Positions 33,716 through 41,999 of a stretch of DNA of 64,000 bases are shown piece after piece. Each line of letters starts with the position of its first letter. The first letter of the stretch is position 1. Made by a program: the position numbers and the translations under genes. Under the pieces are notes generated by a model, which had not been told where the DNA came from, did not search any database, and saw only the letters and a list, made by a program, of their open reading frames with translations. The DNA comes from Paraburkholderia sp. Ac-20340 (GTDB taxonomy: Bacteria; Pseudomonadota; Gammaproteobacteria; Burkholderiales; Burkholderiaceae): the NCBI RefSeq assembly GCF_017104965.1, contig NZ_JAAGPR010000025.1, forward strand, positions 1 through 64,000, read 5' to 3'.

Positions 33716-35080
33716 TCAAAGCTCGATACGTTTGATGTCGCCCACCACGAAGATGTACGACGCCGCGCCCAGCAGCGCGATGGTGCCGATGAACGCCAGC
33801 GCCCACACGAACGAGCCCGTCGCTGCCACGATCATGCCCACGACCAGCGGCGTGATGATGCCGGCCAGATTGGCGGCCAGGTTGAAAATGCCGCCCGTGA
33901 GGCCCAGCATGCCGGCCGGCGCGATGTCCGACACCAGCGTCCAGCCCAGTGCGGCCATGCCCTGGGCGAAGAACGCCACCGAGAGAATCGCGATCACGGC
34001 CACATTGCTTTCGACGAAGTTGGCCGTCACGATGCTCGACGCCAGCAGCAGACCGGCGATGATCGGCAGCTTGCGCGCCACGTTGGCCGAGATGCCACGG
34101 CGCAGCATCCAGTCCGAGAACGTGCCGCCGAACATCACGCCCACCGAAGCGGCGATGAACGGCATGATCGCGAAGAAGCCGATCTTGAGCCAGCCCATGT
34201 GGCGCTCGGTGGCCAGATAGGTCGGGAACCAGGTCAGGAAGAACACCAGCGTCGAGTTGCCGGCGAACTGGCCGAGGCAGATGCCCGCGAGCTGACGCTT
34301 GCGCAGCAGCTTGCCGGCCATGCGCCAGTCGAAGCCGCCCTTGGCCGGCTTGCCTTCCTGCTGGGCCGCGTCGGCCTTGCGTTCGTGCTTCGCCAGGCCG
34401 CCGCCCGCCTCGATATAGTCGAGTTCCGCGCGGTTCGCCGCCGGGTGCTCGTGCGGTTCGCGATAGAACGCCCACCAGACGAAGCCGAAAGCGATCCCCA
34501 CGGCGCCCACCACGTAGAACAGCGAGCGCCAGCCGTAAGCGCCCATCAGCGCGAACAGGAACGGGCTGAAGAACGCGAGGCCGATGTACTCGCCCACCGT
34601 GTAGGTGCCGGTCGCGAAGGCGCGTTCCTGCTGCGGGAACCACGTTGCCACGACGCGGCTATTGGTCGGGAAGCACGGCGATTCGGCCGCGCCCAGACCC
34701 AGCCGGCAGGCGAACAGCGCGCCCACGCTGCCAACGAACCCCTGCACCAGCGTGCAGAGCGACCAGAGCGTCATCGACAGGAAATACGTGAGCTTGCTGC
34801 CGAAGCGGTCGAGAAACACGCCGCCCGGAATCTGCGCGACCACGTAGCTCCACGAGAACGCCGAGAACACGAGGCCCATCAGCGCGGCGTTGATGCCCAG
34901 TTCCTTGGTCAGCTGCGGCGCGGCGATACCGAGCACCGTGCGGTCCAGGTAGTTGATCATCGTGCCGATCGCCAGCAGCCCGAGGATGCGATAGCGCGCC
35001 TTCGAGCGGCGCAGTGCGCCCTGTGCCGGTGCGGCAGCGACGCCCGGCGCGTCGCGCCCGGTGGATACGGGTGGTGCCAT
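33716..35080 (-). CDS. MFS transporter (anion:cation symporter type), probable quinate/shikimate uptake
   Basis: A 454-aa inner-membrane permease with 12 predicted membrane segments. It belongs to the anion:cation symporter branch of the major facilitator superfamily: MINYLDRTVLGIAAPQL in segment 1, GVFLDRFGSKLTYFLSM in the first cytoplasmic loop, and AAESPCFPTNSRVVATWFP. A cytoplasmic loop of about 60 residues lies between segments 6 and 7. The ATG at 35080 has CAGGAGACAGAC upstream; the open frame beyond it is ignored. It follows aroE by 50 bases. Uptake of quinate, shikimate or protocatechuate is inferred from the neighbours. Confidence 0.9.
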   Translation of the reverse strand: MAPPVSTGRDAPGVAAAPAQGALRRSKARYRILGLLAIGTMINYLDRTVLGIAAPQLTKELGINAALMGLVFSAFSWSYVVAQIPGGVFLDRFGSKLTYFLSMTLWSLCTLVQGFVGSVGALFACRLGLGAAESPCFPTNSRVVATWFPQQERAFATGTYTVGEYIGLAFFSPFLFALMGAYGWRSLFYVVGAVGIAFGFVWWAFYREPHEHPAANRAELDYIEAGGGLAKHERKADAAQQEGKPAKGGFDWRMAGKLLRKRQLAGICLGQFAGNSTLVFFLTWFPTYLATERHMGWLKIGFFAIMPFIAASVGVMFGGTFSDWMLRRGISANVARKLPIIAGLLLASSIVTANFVESNVAVIAILSVAFFAQGMAALGWTLVSDIAPAGMLGLTGGIFNLAANLAGIITPLVVGMIVAATGSFVWALAFIGTIALLGAASYIFVVGDIKRIEL

Positions 35081-35130
35081 GTCTGTCTCCTGAACCTGAA
35101 TGTGCCCGTAGAGGCGCGTAGTGGTCTTTG

Positions 35131-36021
35131 TTATTGGCTGGCGTCCAGCGCCAGCATTGCCTGCAAATGCGCGTACATGCGCTCTGCGTCGGGTTCCATG
35201 CCCGTGAACAGCCGGAACGCGTCGACCGCCTGATACACCGCCATGCCGCCGCCGCTGAGCGTGCGGCAGCCGCGCGCTTCGGCGGCTTCGAGCAAGGCCG
35301 TGCGGATCGGGAAATAAACGATGTCCGCGACCCACAGGCCGGCGTGCAGATACTCGGCCGGCAGCGGCAGGCCGGGCAGCTTGGCCATGCCGGTGGGCGT
35401 GCAGTGAATCAGGCCTGTGGCGCCGGCAAGCGTCGATTCGAGCGTGGCGCTCGTGCCCGCGCTCACGCGCGCCGCAGGAAAGCGCGCCTGCAATTCGGCG
35501 GCCAGCGACGCTGCACGGTCGTTATCGACATCGAACAGCGTGAGCGCGCGTGCGCCCATCTGCAGCGCTGCGTGCGCGACGGCCGCGCCCGCGCCGCCCG
35601 CGCCCAGTTGCACGACCGCTTCGAGCGAGACATCGGGCAGGCCGCGCTTGAACGCGGTGGCGAAACCCGACCAGTCGGTGTTATGGCCGATGCGCTTGCC
35701 GTCACGGAACAGCACGGTGTTGACGGCGCCCAGCGCGCGCGCATCGTCGGAGAGTTCGTCGAGCAGCGGAATCACCGCCTGCTTGCACGGATACGTAATA
35801 TTCAGGCCGTCGAAACCCATGCGCTGCGCCGACTGCAGCAGCTCCGGCAGATCGTCGATCGAAAGGCCAAGCGGATCGAGGTCGATGCGGCGATACACCG
35901 TGTTATAGCCAAGCTCGCGCCCTTCCTTCTCGTGCATCGCGGGCGTGAGCGAACCGGCAATCCCCTTGCCGATCAGCCCGCAGAGAAACGAGCGCGGTTT
36001 GAGTGTGGAATTCGTGCTCAT
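35131..36021 (-). CDS. aroE: Quinate/shikimate dehydrogenase, catabolic NAD type
   Basis: A 296-aa shikimate dehydrogenase-family enzyme. The substrate loop GSLTPAMHEKEG (23-34), catalytic Lys80 (NITYPCKQ) and Asp116 (NTDWSGF) are present. The Rossmann glycine motif GAGGAG is at 140-145. Asp164 at the end of the second Rossmann strand (TLFDVDND) favours NAD rather than the NADP-binding basic residues of biosynthetic AroE. This fits oxidation of quinate or shikimate to dehydroquinate or dehydroshikimate during growth on these compounds. The ATG overlaps the aroQ stop by one base (TAATG). Biosynthetic use cannot be excluded, but the operon argues for catabolism. Confidence 0.92.
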   Translation of the reverse strand: MSTNSTLKPRSFLCGLIGKGIAGSLTPAMHEKEGRELGYNTVYRRIDLDPLGLSIDDLPELLQSAQRMGFDGLNITYPCKQAVIPLLDELSDDARALGAVNTVLFRDGKRIGHNTDWSGFATAFKRGLPDVSLEAVVQLGAGGAGAAVAHAALQMGARALTLFDVDNDRAASLAAELQARFPAARVSAGTSATLESTLAGATGLIHCTPTGMAKLPGLPLPAEYLHAGLWVADIVYFPIRTALLEAAEARGCRTLSGGGMAVYQAVDAFRLFTGMEPDAERMYAHLQAMLALDASQ

Positions 36022-36485
36022 TACGCCCCCTTCTTCGCCGATTGCTGCGCCAGCAGCGTGGCCATGCGTTCGAGCGCCAGCACATAACCCTGGGTGCCGC
36101 AGCCGACGATGATGCCCGACGCCACCGCCGAAACATACGAGTGGTGACGGAATGCCTCGCGTTGGTGCACGTTCGAAATATGGACCTCGATCACCGGCTT
36201 GTCGACGGCGGAAAGCGCGTCGGCGATCGCCACCGAGGTATGCGTGTAAGCAGCAGGATTGATGACGATGCCGTCCACCTGCGTGCGCGTTTCGTGCAGC
36301 CAGTCGATCAACTGATGCTCGGCGTTCGACTGACGAAAGTCGATCGCGAGATTCAGCCGCTCGCCGGCTTCGCGGCAGCGCTGCGCCACGTCGTCCAGCG
36401 TTTCAGCCCCATAAAACGCGGGTTCCCGCGTTCCCAACAGATTCAGATTGGGTCCATTGAGGACCAGCACCGACGGCAATTGCAT
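36021..36485 (-). CDS. aroQ: Type II 3-dehydroquinate dehydratase
   Basis: A 154-aa type II dehydroquinase. It has LVLNGPNLNLLGTREPAFYG, with the mobile-loop Arg20 and catalytic Tyr25, then NPAAYTHTSVAIADAL and EVHISNVHQREAFRHHS. It interconverts 3-dehydroquinate and 3-dehydroshikimate and normally forms a dodecamer. The enzyme works in both shikimate synthesis and quinate breakdown. Here it opens the minus-strand unit aroQ-aroE-MFS, opposite quiC, which points to the catabolic role. The ATG at 36485 (MQLPSVLVLNGPN) is the family start; the frame runs 29 codons further upstream without support. Confidence 0.94.
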   Translation of the reverse strand: MQLPSVLVLNGPNLNLLGTREPAFYGAETLDDVAQRCREAGERLNLAIDFRQSNAEHQLIDWLHETRTQVDGIVINPAAYTHTSVAIADALSAVDKPVIEVHISNVHQREAFRHHSYVSAVASGIIVGCGTQGYVLALERMATLLAQQSAKKGA

Positions 36486-36634
36486 TACACGCTCCACTAC
36501 GACGTCTCGACAGGCATGGTCTATGCACATATTCGAACCGCATGAATCCATGTGGCCAATGCGCACATCCAACGCATGGCCGCCAGTGTGCCGCGCGACC
36601 CTGCCCCAGTCACCTGGGGTTTCCCAGAATTTGT

Positions 36635-36648
36635 ACTAACTGGTTAGT
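36635..36648. promoter_or_regulatory. Palindrome ACTAAC-TG-GTTAGT, candidate operator of the quinate genes
   Basis: ACTAAC and GTTAGT are perfect inverted hexamers with a two-base spacer, placed in the 269-bp divergent region between aroQ and quiC. The form is typical of TetR-family operators. A second inverted repeat, CCCCAG-TCAC-CTGGGG, lies at 36604-36619. A TATTAT hexamer at 36651-36656, just after the palindrome, could be a -10 element for quiC. Confidence 0.6.
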
Positions 36649-36754
36649 TTTATTATCCTTGCGACACTCCTGCGGCTCGGACCGTCCTCGAGAGGACAGC
36701 CGATCCGCGCCGCAGGTCCTATGCTTAACGTTATTGCCGCAGCCGCACCACGCC

Positions 36755-38701
36755 ATGTCCAAGACGCCCCAAGCCCCAGCCATCGCCCCTCTCTGCCGTT
36801 CGATCGCGACCGTATCGATCAGCGGCACGCTCGCGGAAAAGCTCGCCGCGATCAGCGCCGCCGGCTTCACGGGCGTCGAGATCTTCGAAAACGACCTGCT
36901 CTATTTCGAAGGCTCGCCCGCCGACGTGCGCCGTATGGCCGCCGATCACGGCCTCGCCATCGTGCTTTATCAGCCGTTCCGCGACTTCGAGGGCGTGAGC
37001 GCCGAGCGTCTCGCCCGCAACATCGAACGCGTCAAGCGCAAGTTCGACGTCATGCACGAACTGGGCGCCGACCGTCTGCTGGTGTGCAGCAATGTCTCGC
37101 CCGACTCGATCGGCGACGACGCGCTGTCCATCGACCAGCTTGGCGCACTCGCGCGCGCCGCCGAGCAGGCCGGCGTCGTGACCTGCTACGAAGCGCTGGC
37201 CTGGGGCCGCCACGTGAGCACGTATCGCCACGCGTGGAAACTGGTCGATGCGGTAAATCATCCGAACCTTACGCTCGCGCTCGACAGCTTCCATACGCTC
37301 TCGCTCGACGACACGCCGGACGCGATTGGGTCGATTCCGGGCAATCGCATCGGCTTCGTGCAGATCGCCGACGCGCCGAAAATGCAGATGGATGTGCTCG
37401 AATGGAGCCGCCATTACCGCTGCTTCCCGGGTCAGGGCGACTTCGCGCTCGCGGACTTCACGGCGCAGGTGGTCAAGAGCGGTTATCAGGGCCCGCTTTC
37501 GCTCGAAATCTTCAACGACGGCTTCCGTGGCGCGCCGCCCGCCGCGACCGCCGCCGATGGCCATCGTTCGCTGCTGCTGCTCGAAGAACTCACGCATCAG
37601 GAGCTCGCTAAAGCAGGCGATAAAGCGGGTTCGACGCTTTACACGCCGCCCGCCGCGCCCGCGCATACGCAGTGGCAATTCCTCGAATTCGCCGTCAACG
37701 ATGCCGCGCGCGAACACCTCGCCGATTTGCTCGGCAAGCTGCATTTCCGCCGCGCCGGCCAGCATCGCTCGAAGGATGTGACGCTTTATCAGCACGGCAC
37801 CGCAGCCATCGTCCTGAACGCCGAGCCCGATTCGTTCGCCGATGCCTTCTTCCAGCGCCACGGTCTGTCGCTGTGCGCGTCCGCACTGCACGTGGACAAT
37901 GCGGGCCACGCGCTCGAACGCGCGGCCGGATTCGGCTATCAGCCGTTCTCGGGCAGCGTGGGGCCGAACGAGCGCATCGTGCCCGCCGTTCAGGCACCGG
38001 ACGGCAGTCTTAACTACTTCGTTAACGAAGAGCCCGGCAAGCCGACGCTGTTCGAAGCCGATTTCGTGCTCACCGATGTGGACGGTCCGACCGAAGTCGG
38101 CCCGATCACCGGCATCGATCACGTGAGCCTTTCGCTGCCCGCCGGTTCGTTCGATTCGTGGGTGCTGTTCCTGAAATCGGTATTCGGTCTGCAGGCCACC
38201 GCCGCCGTGCTCGTGCCCGATCCTTATGGTCTGGTGCGCAGCCGCGCCCTTTTCAGCGCCGATCGCGGCCTGCGTGTGGTGCTCAACGCTTCGGTCGATC
38301 AGCACACCGCTGCGGCAGAAACGGTGCGCGCGTATCACGGCACGGGCCTCAATCACGTGGCGTTCAGCACCGGCGATATCTTCCGCGCGGTCACGGAATT
38401 CGAAGCCGCCGGCGTGCCGCTGCTGCGCGTGCCTGCGAATTATTACGACGATCTGGACGCGCGTTTCGCGCTGCCCGCCGATTTTCTCGATGCCCTGCGC
38501 GAGCACAACCTGCTCTACGACCGCGACGAAAACGGCGGCGAATTCCTGCACGCCTACACCGAAACGCTCGACCAGCGCTTCTTTGTCGAACTGGTCGAAC
38601 GACGCGGCGGATACGACGGCTACGGCGCGCCGAACGCCGCCGTGCGTCTGGCCGCGCAGGCGCGCCAGCGTGCCCGTGCGGCGCGCGAACAGGCTGAATA
38701 A
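36755..38701 (+). CDS. quiC: 3-dehydroshikimate dehydratase with HPPD-like C-terminal domain (QuiC type)
   Basis: A 648-aa two-domain enzyme converting 3-dehydroshikimate to protocatechuate. The N-terminal TIM-barrel (about residues 10-285, AP-endonuclease-2 fold) has the metal ligands Glu146, Asp177, Gln203 and Glu251. The C-terminal half resembles 4-hydroxyphenylpyruvate dioxygenase, with an apparent His456, His534 and Glu612 iron triad (GIDHVSLS, GLNHVAFS, FFVELVERR). In characterised pseudomonad enzymes of this layout the first domain carries the dehydratase activity; the role of the second is unclear. The ATG at 36755 (MSKTPQAP) is chosen for the start of the TIM-barrel. It faces aroQ across the candidate operator. 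Confidence 0.93.
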   Translation: MSKTPQAPAIAPLCRSIATVSISGTLAEKLAAISAAGFTGVEIFENDLLYFEGSPADVRRMAADHGLAIVLYQPFRDFEGVSAERLARNIERVKRKFDVMHELGADRLLVCSNVSPDSIGDDALSIDQLGALARAAEQAGVVTCYEALAWGRHVSTYRHAWKLVDAVNHPNLTLALDSFHTLSLDDTPDAIGSIPGNRIGFVQIADAPKMQMDVLEWSRHYRCFPGQGDFALADFTAQVVKSGYQGPLSLEIFNDGFRGAPPAATAADGHRSLLLLEELTHQELAKAGDKAGSTLYTPPAAPAHTQWQFLEFAVNDAAREHLADLLGKLHFRRAGQHRSKDVTLYQHGTAAIVLNAEPDSFADAFFQRHGLSLCASALHVDNAGHALERAAGFGYQPFSGSVGPNERIVPAVQAPDGSLNYFVNEEPGKPTLFEADFVLTDVDGPTEVGPITGIDHVSLSLPAGSFDSWVLFLKSVFGLQATAAVLVPDPYGLVRSRALFSADRGLRVVLNASVDQHTAAAETVRAYHGTGLNHVAFSTGDIFRAVTEFEAAGVPLLRVPANYYDDLDARFALPADFLDALREHNLLYDRDENGGEFLHAYTETLDQRFFVELVERRGGYDGYGAPNAAVRLAAQARQRARAAREQAE

Positions 38702-38809
38702 GTCAAATCAGAAAGCCTTAAAAAAGACACGTTCAATACGAGCCTTCATAAAGAAGGCCATACCGAACCCAAAGAGCCTGAGACCCTTGCGCCGTTCACG
38801 CGGCGCACC

Positions 38810-38828
38810 CCGCGCAAATTTTGCGCGG
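38810..38828. repeat. 19-bp perfect palindrome upstream of the quinate-cluster porin
   Basis: CCGCGCAAA, a central T, then TTTGCGCGG form a perfect 9-1-9 inverted repeat, 51 bases before the porin start and 109 bases after quiC. It may be a hairpin at the quiC message end or a porin operator. No T-tract follows beyond the stem. Confidence 0.6.
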
Positions 38829-38878
38829 TTCGATTTAAAACAATAAGCAATCCTGCCTTTTATTGGAGACGCACAACG

Positions 38879-40057
38879 ATGAAGAAAACTGCCTTCGGCC
38901 CCGGTATTTTCCTGACGGCGGGCGCCGCGCTGATCGCCAATCCCGCCTTCGCCCAGAGCAGCGTCACGCTGTATGGCGCTGTCGACGACGCCATCACCTA
39001 CGTCAACAACCAGAACGGTCACTCGAACGTCTACCTGCGCCAGGGTAACGTTTATGCCTCGAAATTCGGCCTGCTCGGCAAGGAAGATCTCGGCGGCGGC
39101 ACCTATGCGATCTTCGATCTGCAGAACGGTTTCGATCCGAACACCGGCGCGCTGCAGTCGAGCGGCCTGCTCTTCAACCGTCAGGCTTATGTCGGCCTGA
39201 AGAACAACAATGCGGGCACCTTCACGCTCGGCCGCCAGTACACGCCGTATTACCAGTTCGTCGGCCCGCTCACGGGCAGCAACTGGCTGACCGGCGCGAC
39301 GGGCGCGCACCCTGGCGATATCGACGGGCTCGATACCACCGTGCGTATCAATAACTCGGCGATCTATACCTCGCCGGTGTGGTACGGCCTGCAGGCCAGC
39401 GCCATGTACGCGTTCGGCGGCATCGCGGGCAGCACCGGCAAGGGACAGACGTGGAGCGCGGCGCTGCGCTACAACAACGGCCCGATCGCACTCGCGGCCG
39501 CTTATCTGCGCATGGATAACGCCGCGCTGACGAGCGGCTTCGACACCTCGTCGACGGCGAGCTTCGGCAAATCGTCGCTGAATACGGGCTATGTTTCGGC
39601 GCGTGCGGTGCAGCACATCGCCGTGGCGGGTAACTACACGATCGGCAATCTGATGCTGGGCGCGTCGTATTCGAACGTCGAATATCTCGCGGGCGGCAAG
39701 TCGCTGTTTGCCGATACGGCCGTGTTCAACACGTGGGCGGCGCTCGCCACGTACCGCTTCACGCCGTCGTTCGACGTGGGCGGCGGCTTCGCTTACACGA
39801 TGGCGTCGAAGGCTAACGGCATCACCAGCGCGGCGCGCTACGAGCAGGTATCGCTGAAAGAAACCTATCACCTCTCCAAGCGCACCTCGCTCTATGCGCT
39901 GCAGGGCTATCAGCACGCGAGCGGTCAGACGCTGGGCGCGAATGGCGGCGGCGACATCGTCAACGCCACGCCTTCGGTGGGTGATTCGCAGAACAGCACG
40001 CCGTCGAGCACGCATTCGCAGTTTGTCGGCATGGCGGGTATTGCGCTGCTGTTCTGA
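38879..40057 (+). CDS. Outer-membrane porin (Gram-negative trimeric porin), quinate cluster
   Basis: A 392-aa Burkholderia-type porin. The signal peptide (cleavage at AFA|QSSVTLYG, about residue 25) leads into the standard first strand SSVTLYGAVDDAITYVN. The protein ends in Phe (GMAGIALLF), as needed for outer-membrane assembly. LGKEDLGGGTYAIFDLQNGF and FTLGRQYTPYY match the family. It lies 177 bases after quiC on the same strand, so it may admit quinate, shikimate or other aromatic acids. That specificity is inferred from position. A hairpin lies 20 bases after its stop. Confidence 0.93.
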   Translation: MKKTAFGPGIFLTAGAALIANPAFAQSSVTLYGAVDDAITYVNNQNGHSNVYLRQGNVYASKFGLLGKEDLGGGTYAIFDLQNGFDPNTGALQSSGLLFNRQAYVGLKNNNAGTFTLGRQYTPYYQFVGPLTGSNWLTGATGAHPGDIDGLDTTVRINNSAIYTSPVWYGLQASAMYAFGGIAGSTGKGQTWSAALRYNNGPIALAAAYLRMDNAALTSGFDTSSTASFGKSSLNTGYVSARAVQHIAVAGNYTIGNLMLGASYSNVEYLAGGKSLFADTAVFNTWAALATYRFTPSFDVGGGFAYTMASKANGITSAARYEQVSLKETYHLSKRTSLYALQGYQHASGQTLGANGGGDIVNATPSVGDSQNSTPSSTHSQFVGMAGIALLF

Positions 40058-40077
40058 TGCCGGCGTGAGGCAGGACT

Positions 40078-40106
40078 GATGCACTTCGAATAGCCCGAAG
40101 TGCATC
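40078..40106 (+). terminator. Hairpin after the quinate-cluster porin
   Basis: GATGCACTTCG (40078-40088) pairs perfectly with CGAAGTGCATC (40096-40106) around a seven-base loop. There is no T-tract. The following stretch to 40397 holds no convincing gene: the short frames in it lack ribosome sites and family features. Confidence 0.6.
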
Positions 40107-40397
40107 GACACACCACGCGTCAATACGACGCAAAAGCCGCGGCGGCCGCTTCTGGCGGGCGCCGCGGCGCAGCGCGCCATGGCAGCGCGTGCGTCCTGGC
40201 GCAGCCGCGCCGCGCGTTGTGCGACACTGTCGCGTCTCGAAACGACACGCTCGAATAGCAGCGTGTCTGACGCGCCCCGCCTTCTTTCACGCACGCGGCC
40301 ACGAGGTTTGCAAATGAGTTTGCAGACCGCATCGCCAGCGTCACGTTTTCCCGGCACAGCGCGCGAGGCTCACGAGCCCAACTCATAGCGCACTCAC

Positions 40398-41981
40398 ATG
40401 CCGGACCTTCCCCTTTCCCCCTTAAGCGCGGTGCACCCTCGCCGACGCGGCCTCGCCGTCACGCTGTTTTTTCTGATCATCGCGATCGGCGCGATCTATG
40501 TTATCGATCATCTGTTCCTCGATCTGCGCGAGGTGCAGGAAAGCTCGGCGTTGCCCTTTGTGTTGCTGGGCGTGGCGCTCATCATCGCGCTGGGCTTTGA
40601 ATTCGTGAATGGCTTTCACGACACCGCCAATGCCGTCGCCACCGTCATCTATACGAACTCACTCGAACCCCATATCGCCGTGGTCTGGTCGGGTGCATGG
40701 AATTTCCTCGGCGTGCTGGTGTCGAGCGGTGCGGTTGCCTTCGGCATCCTGCAACTGCTGCCCGTCGAACTGATTCTGCAGGTGGGCAGCAGCGCGGGCT
40801 TCGCGATGGTGTTTGCGCTGCTGATTGCCGCGATCATCTGGAATCTGGGCACCTGGTATTTCGGCTTGCCTTCTTCGAGTTCGCATACGCTGGTGGGCTC
40901 GATTATTGGCGTGGGCATCATGAATCAGTGGATCAGCGGGCCATCCGGCACCTCGGGCGTCGATTGGGCGCAAGCGGCCGGCGTAGGCAAGGCGCTGCTG
41001 TTCTCGCCGATCATCGGTTTTCTGCTTTCCGCGCTCGCGCTGGTCGCGCTGAAATTCATGGTGCGCAAACCCAGTCTCTACCGTCAGCCAGAGCCGAACA
41101 AACCGCCGCCGTTCTGGATTCGCCTGCTGCTGATCGGCACCTGCACGGGCGTGTCGTTCGCGCACGGCTCCAACGACGGCCAGAAAGGCATGGGCCTGAT
41201 CATGCTGATCCTGATCGGCGTGGTGCCGACAGCCTACGCGCTCAACAAGGCCGTCACGCCTGGCGAAACCGAAGTCTTCGTCGCCGCCGCGCGCGCCGCA
41301 TCCATTACGCTCGTGCACTACGCGCCCGAAACGCCGCCCGACAATCCGCGTGCCGAAGTCGAAGCCTATGTGCGTACGCACAAGTTGCAGCCTGCGACGC
41401 TGCCCGCGCTGCGCGCCTTGACCGATACGATCGCCGATCAGGTGAGTCTGTCCGGTTCGATGGCACAAGTGCCGCAAGTGATCGTCGATAACGTGCGCAA
41501 CAATATGTACGTCGCCTCCGAAGCGATCCGGCTGATGGAAAAAGCGAAAAGCCCCGCGTTTTCCAGCGCGGATGCCGCAACGCTCGACGGCCTGCGCAAA
41601 CAGATGGACCACGCAACCAAATTCATTCCCACGTGGGTGAAAGTGGCCGTGGCGATTGCGCTGGGATTAGGAACGATGGTGGGATGGAAACGCATCGTCG
41701 TCACGGTGGGCGAGAAAATCGGCAAACAGCATTTGACCTATGGTCAGGGCGCATCCGCCGAAGCCGTCGCCATGCTCACCATCGGCATGGCCGATATCTA
41801 CGGCTTGCCCGTTTCCACGACGCACGTGCTGGCTTCGGGCGTGGCGGGCACCATGGCTGCGAACGGCTCCGGGCTACAATGGTCGACCGTGCGCAATCTC
41901 GCGCTGGCCTGGGTGCTGACCTTGCCCGCTTCGATTGCGCTCTCTGCCGCGTTGTACTGGGTATTTCGTCAGGTGTTCTGA
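40398..41981 (+). CDS. pitA: Pit-type inorganic phosphate transporter
   Basis: A 527-aa PHO4/PiT-family permease. Both family signature repeats are visible: GFEFVNGFHDTANAVATVIY near the N-terminus and SFAHGSNDGQKGMGLIMLI in the middle. GLPVSTTHVLASGVAGTMAA lies near the C-terminus. About ten membrane segments flank a hydrophilic loop of about 150 residues (near 300-410). It takes up phosphate, often as a metal-phosphate complex, driven by protons. No Shine-Dalgarno site is obvious before the ATG. It stands alone; no phoU-like gene adjoins it. Confidence 0.92.
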   Translation: MPDLPLSPLSAVHPRRRGLAVTLFFLIIAIGAIYVIDHLFLDLREVQESSALPFVLLGVALIIALGFEFVNGFHDTANAVATVIYTNSLEPHIAVVWSGAWNFLGVLVSSGAVAFGILQLLPVELILQVGSSAGFAMVFALLIAAIIWNLGTWYFGLPSSSSHTLVGSIIGVGIMNQWISGPSGTSGVDWAQAAGVGKALLFSPIIGFLLSALALVALKFMVRKPSLYRQPEPNKPPPFWIRLLLIGTCTGVSFAHGSNDGQKGMGLIMLILIGVVPTAYALNKAVTPGETEVFVAAARAASITLVHYAPETPPDNPRAEVEAYVRTHKLQPATLPALRALTDTIADQVSLSGSMAQVPQVIVDNVRNNMYVASEAIRLMEKAKSPAFSSADAATLDGLRKQMDHATKFIPTWVKVAVAIALGLGTMVGWKRIVVTVGEKIGKQHLTYGQGASAEAVAMLTIGMADIYGLPVSTTHVLASGVAGTMAANGSGLQWSTVRNLALAWVLTLPASIALSAALYWVFRQVF

Positions 41982-41999
41982 ACAATCGATATCGCGCGT

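Noticed and set aside
33599..35233. 544-codon plus-strand frame opposite the MFS transporter
   Set aside because: Antisense shadow; the minus strand encodes 12 membrane segments with family motifs.
36731..38551. 606-codon minus-strand frame opposite quiC
   Set aside because: Antisense shadow; quiC has full domain and metal-ligand support.
40120..40388. Short frames on both strands between the porin and the phosphate transporter gene
   Set aside because: No ribosome site, no family feature and biased Arg/Ser composition; treated as intergenic.
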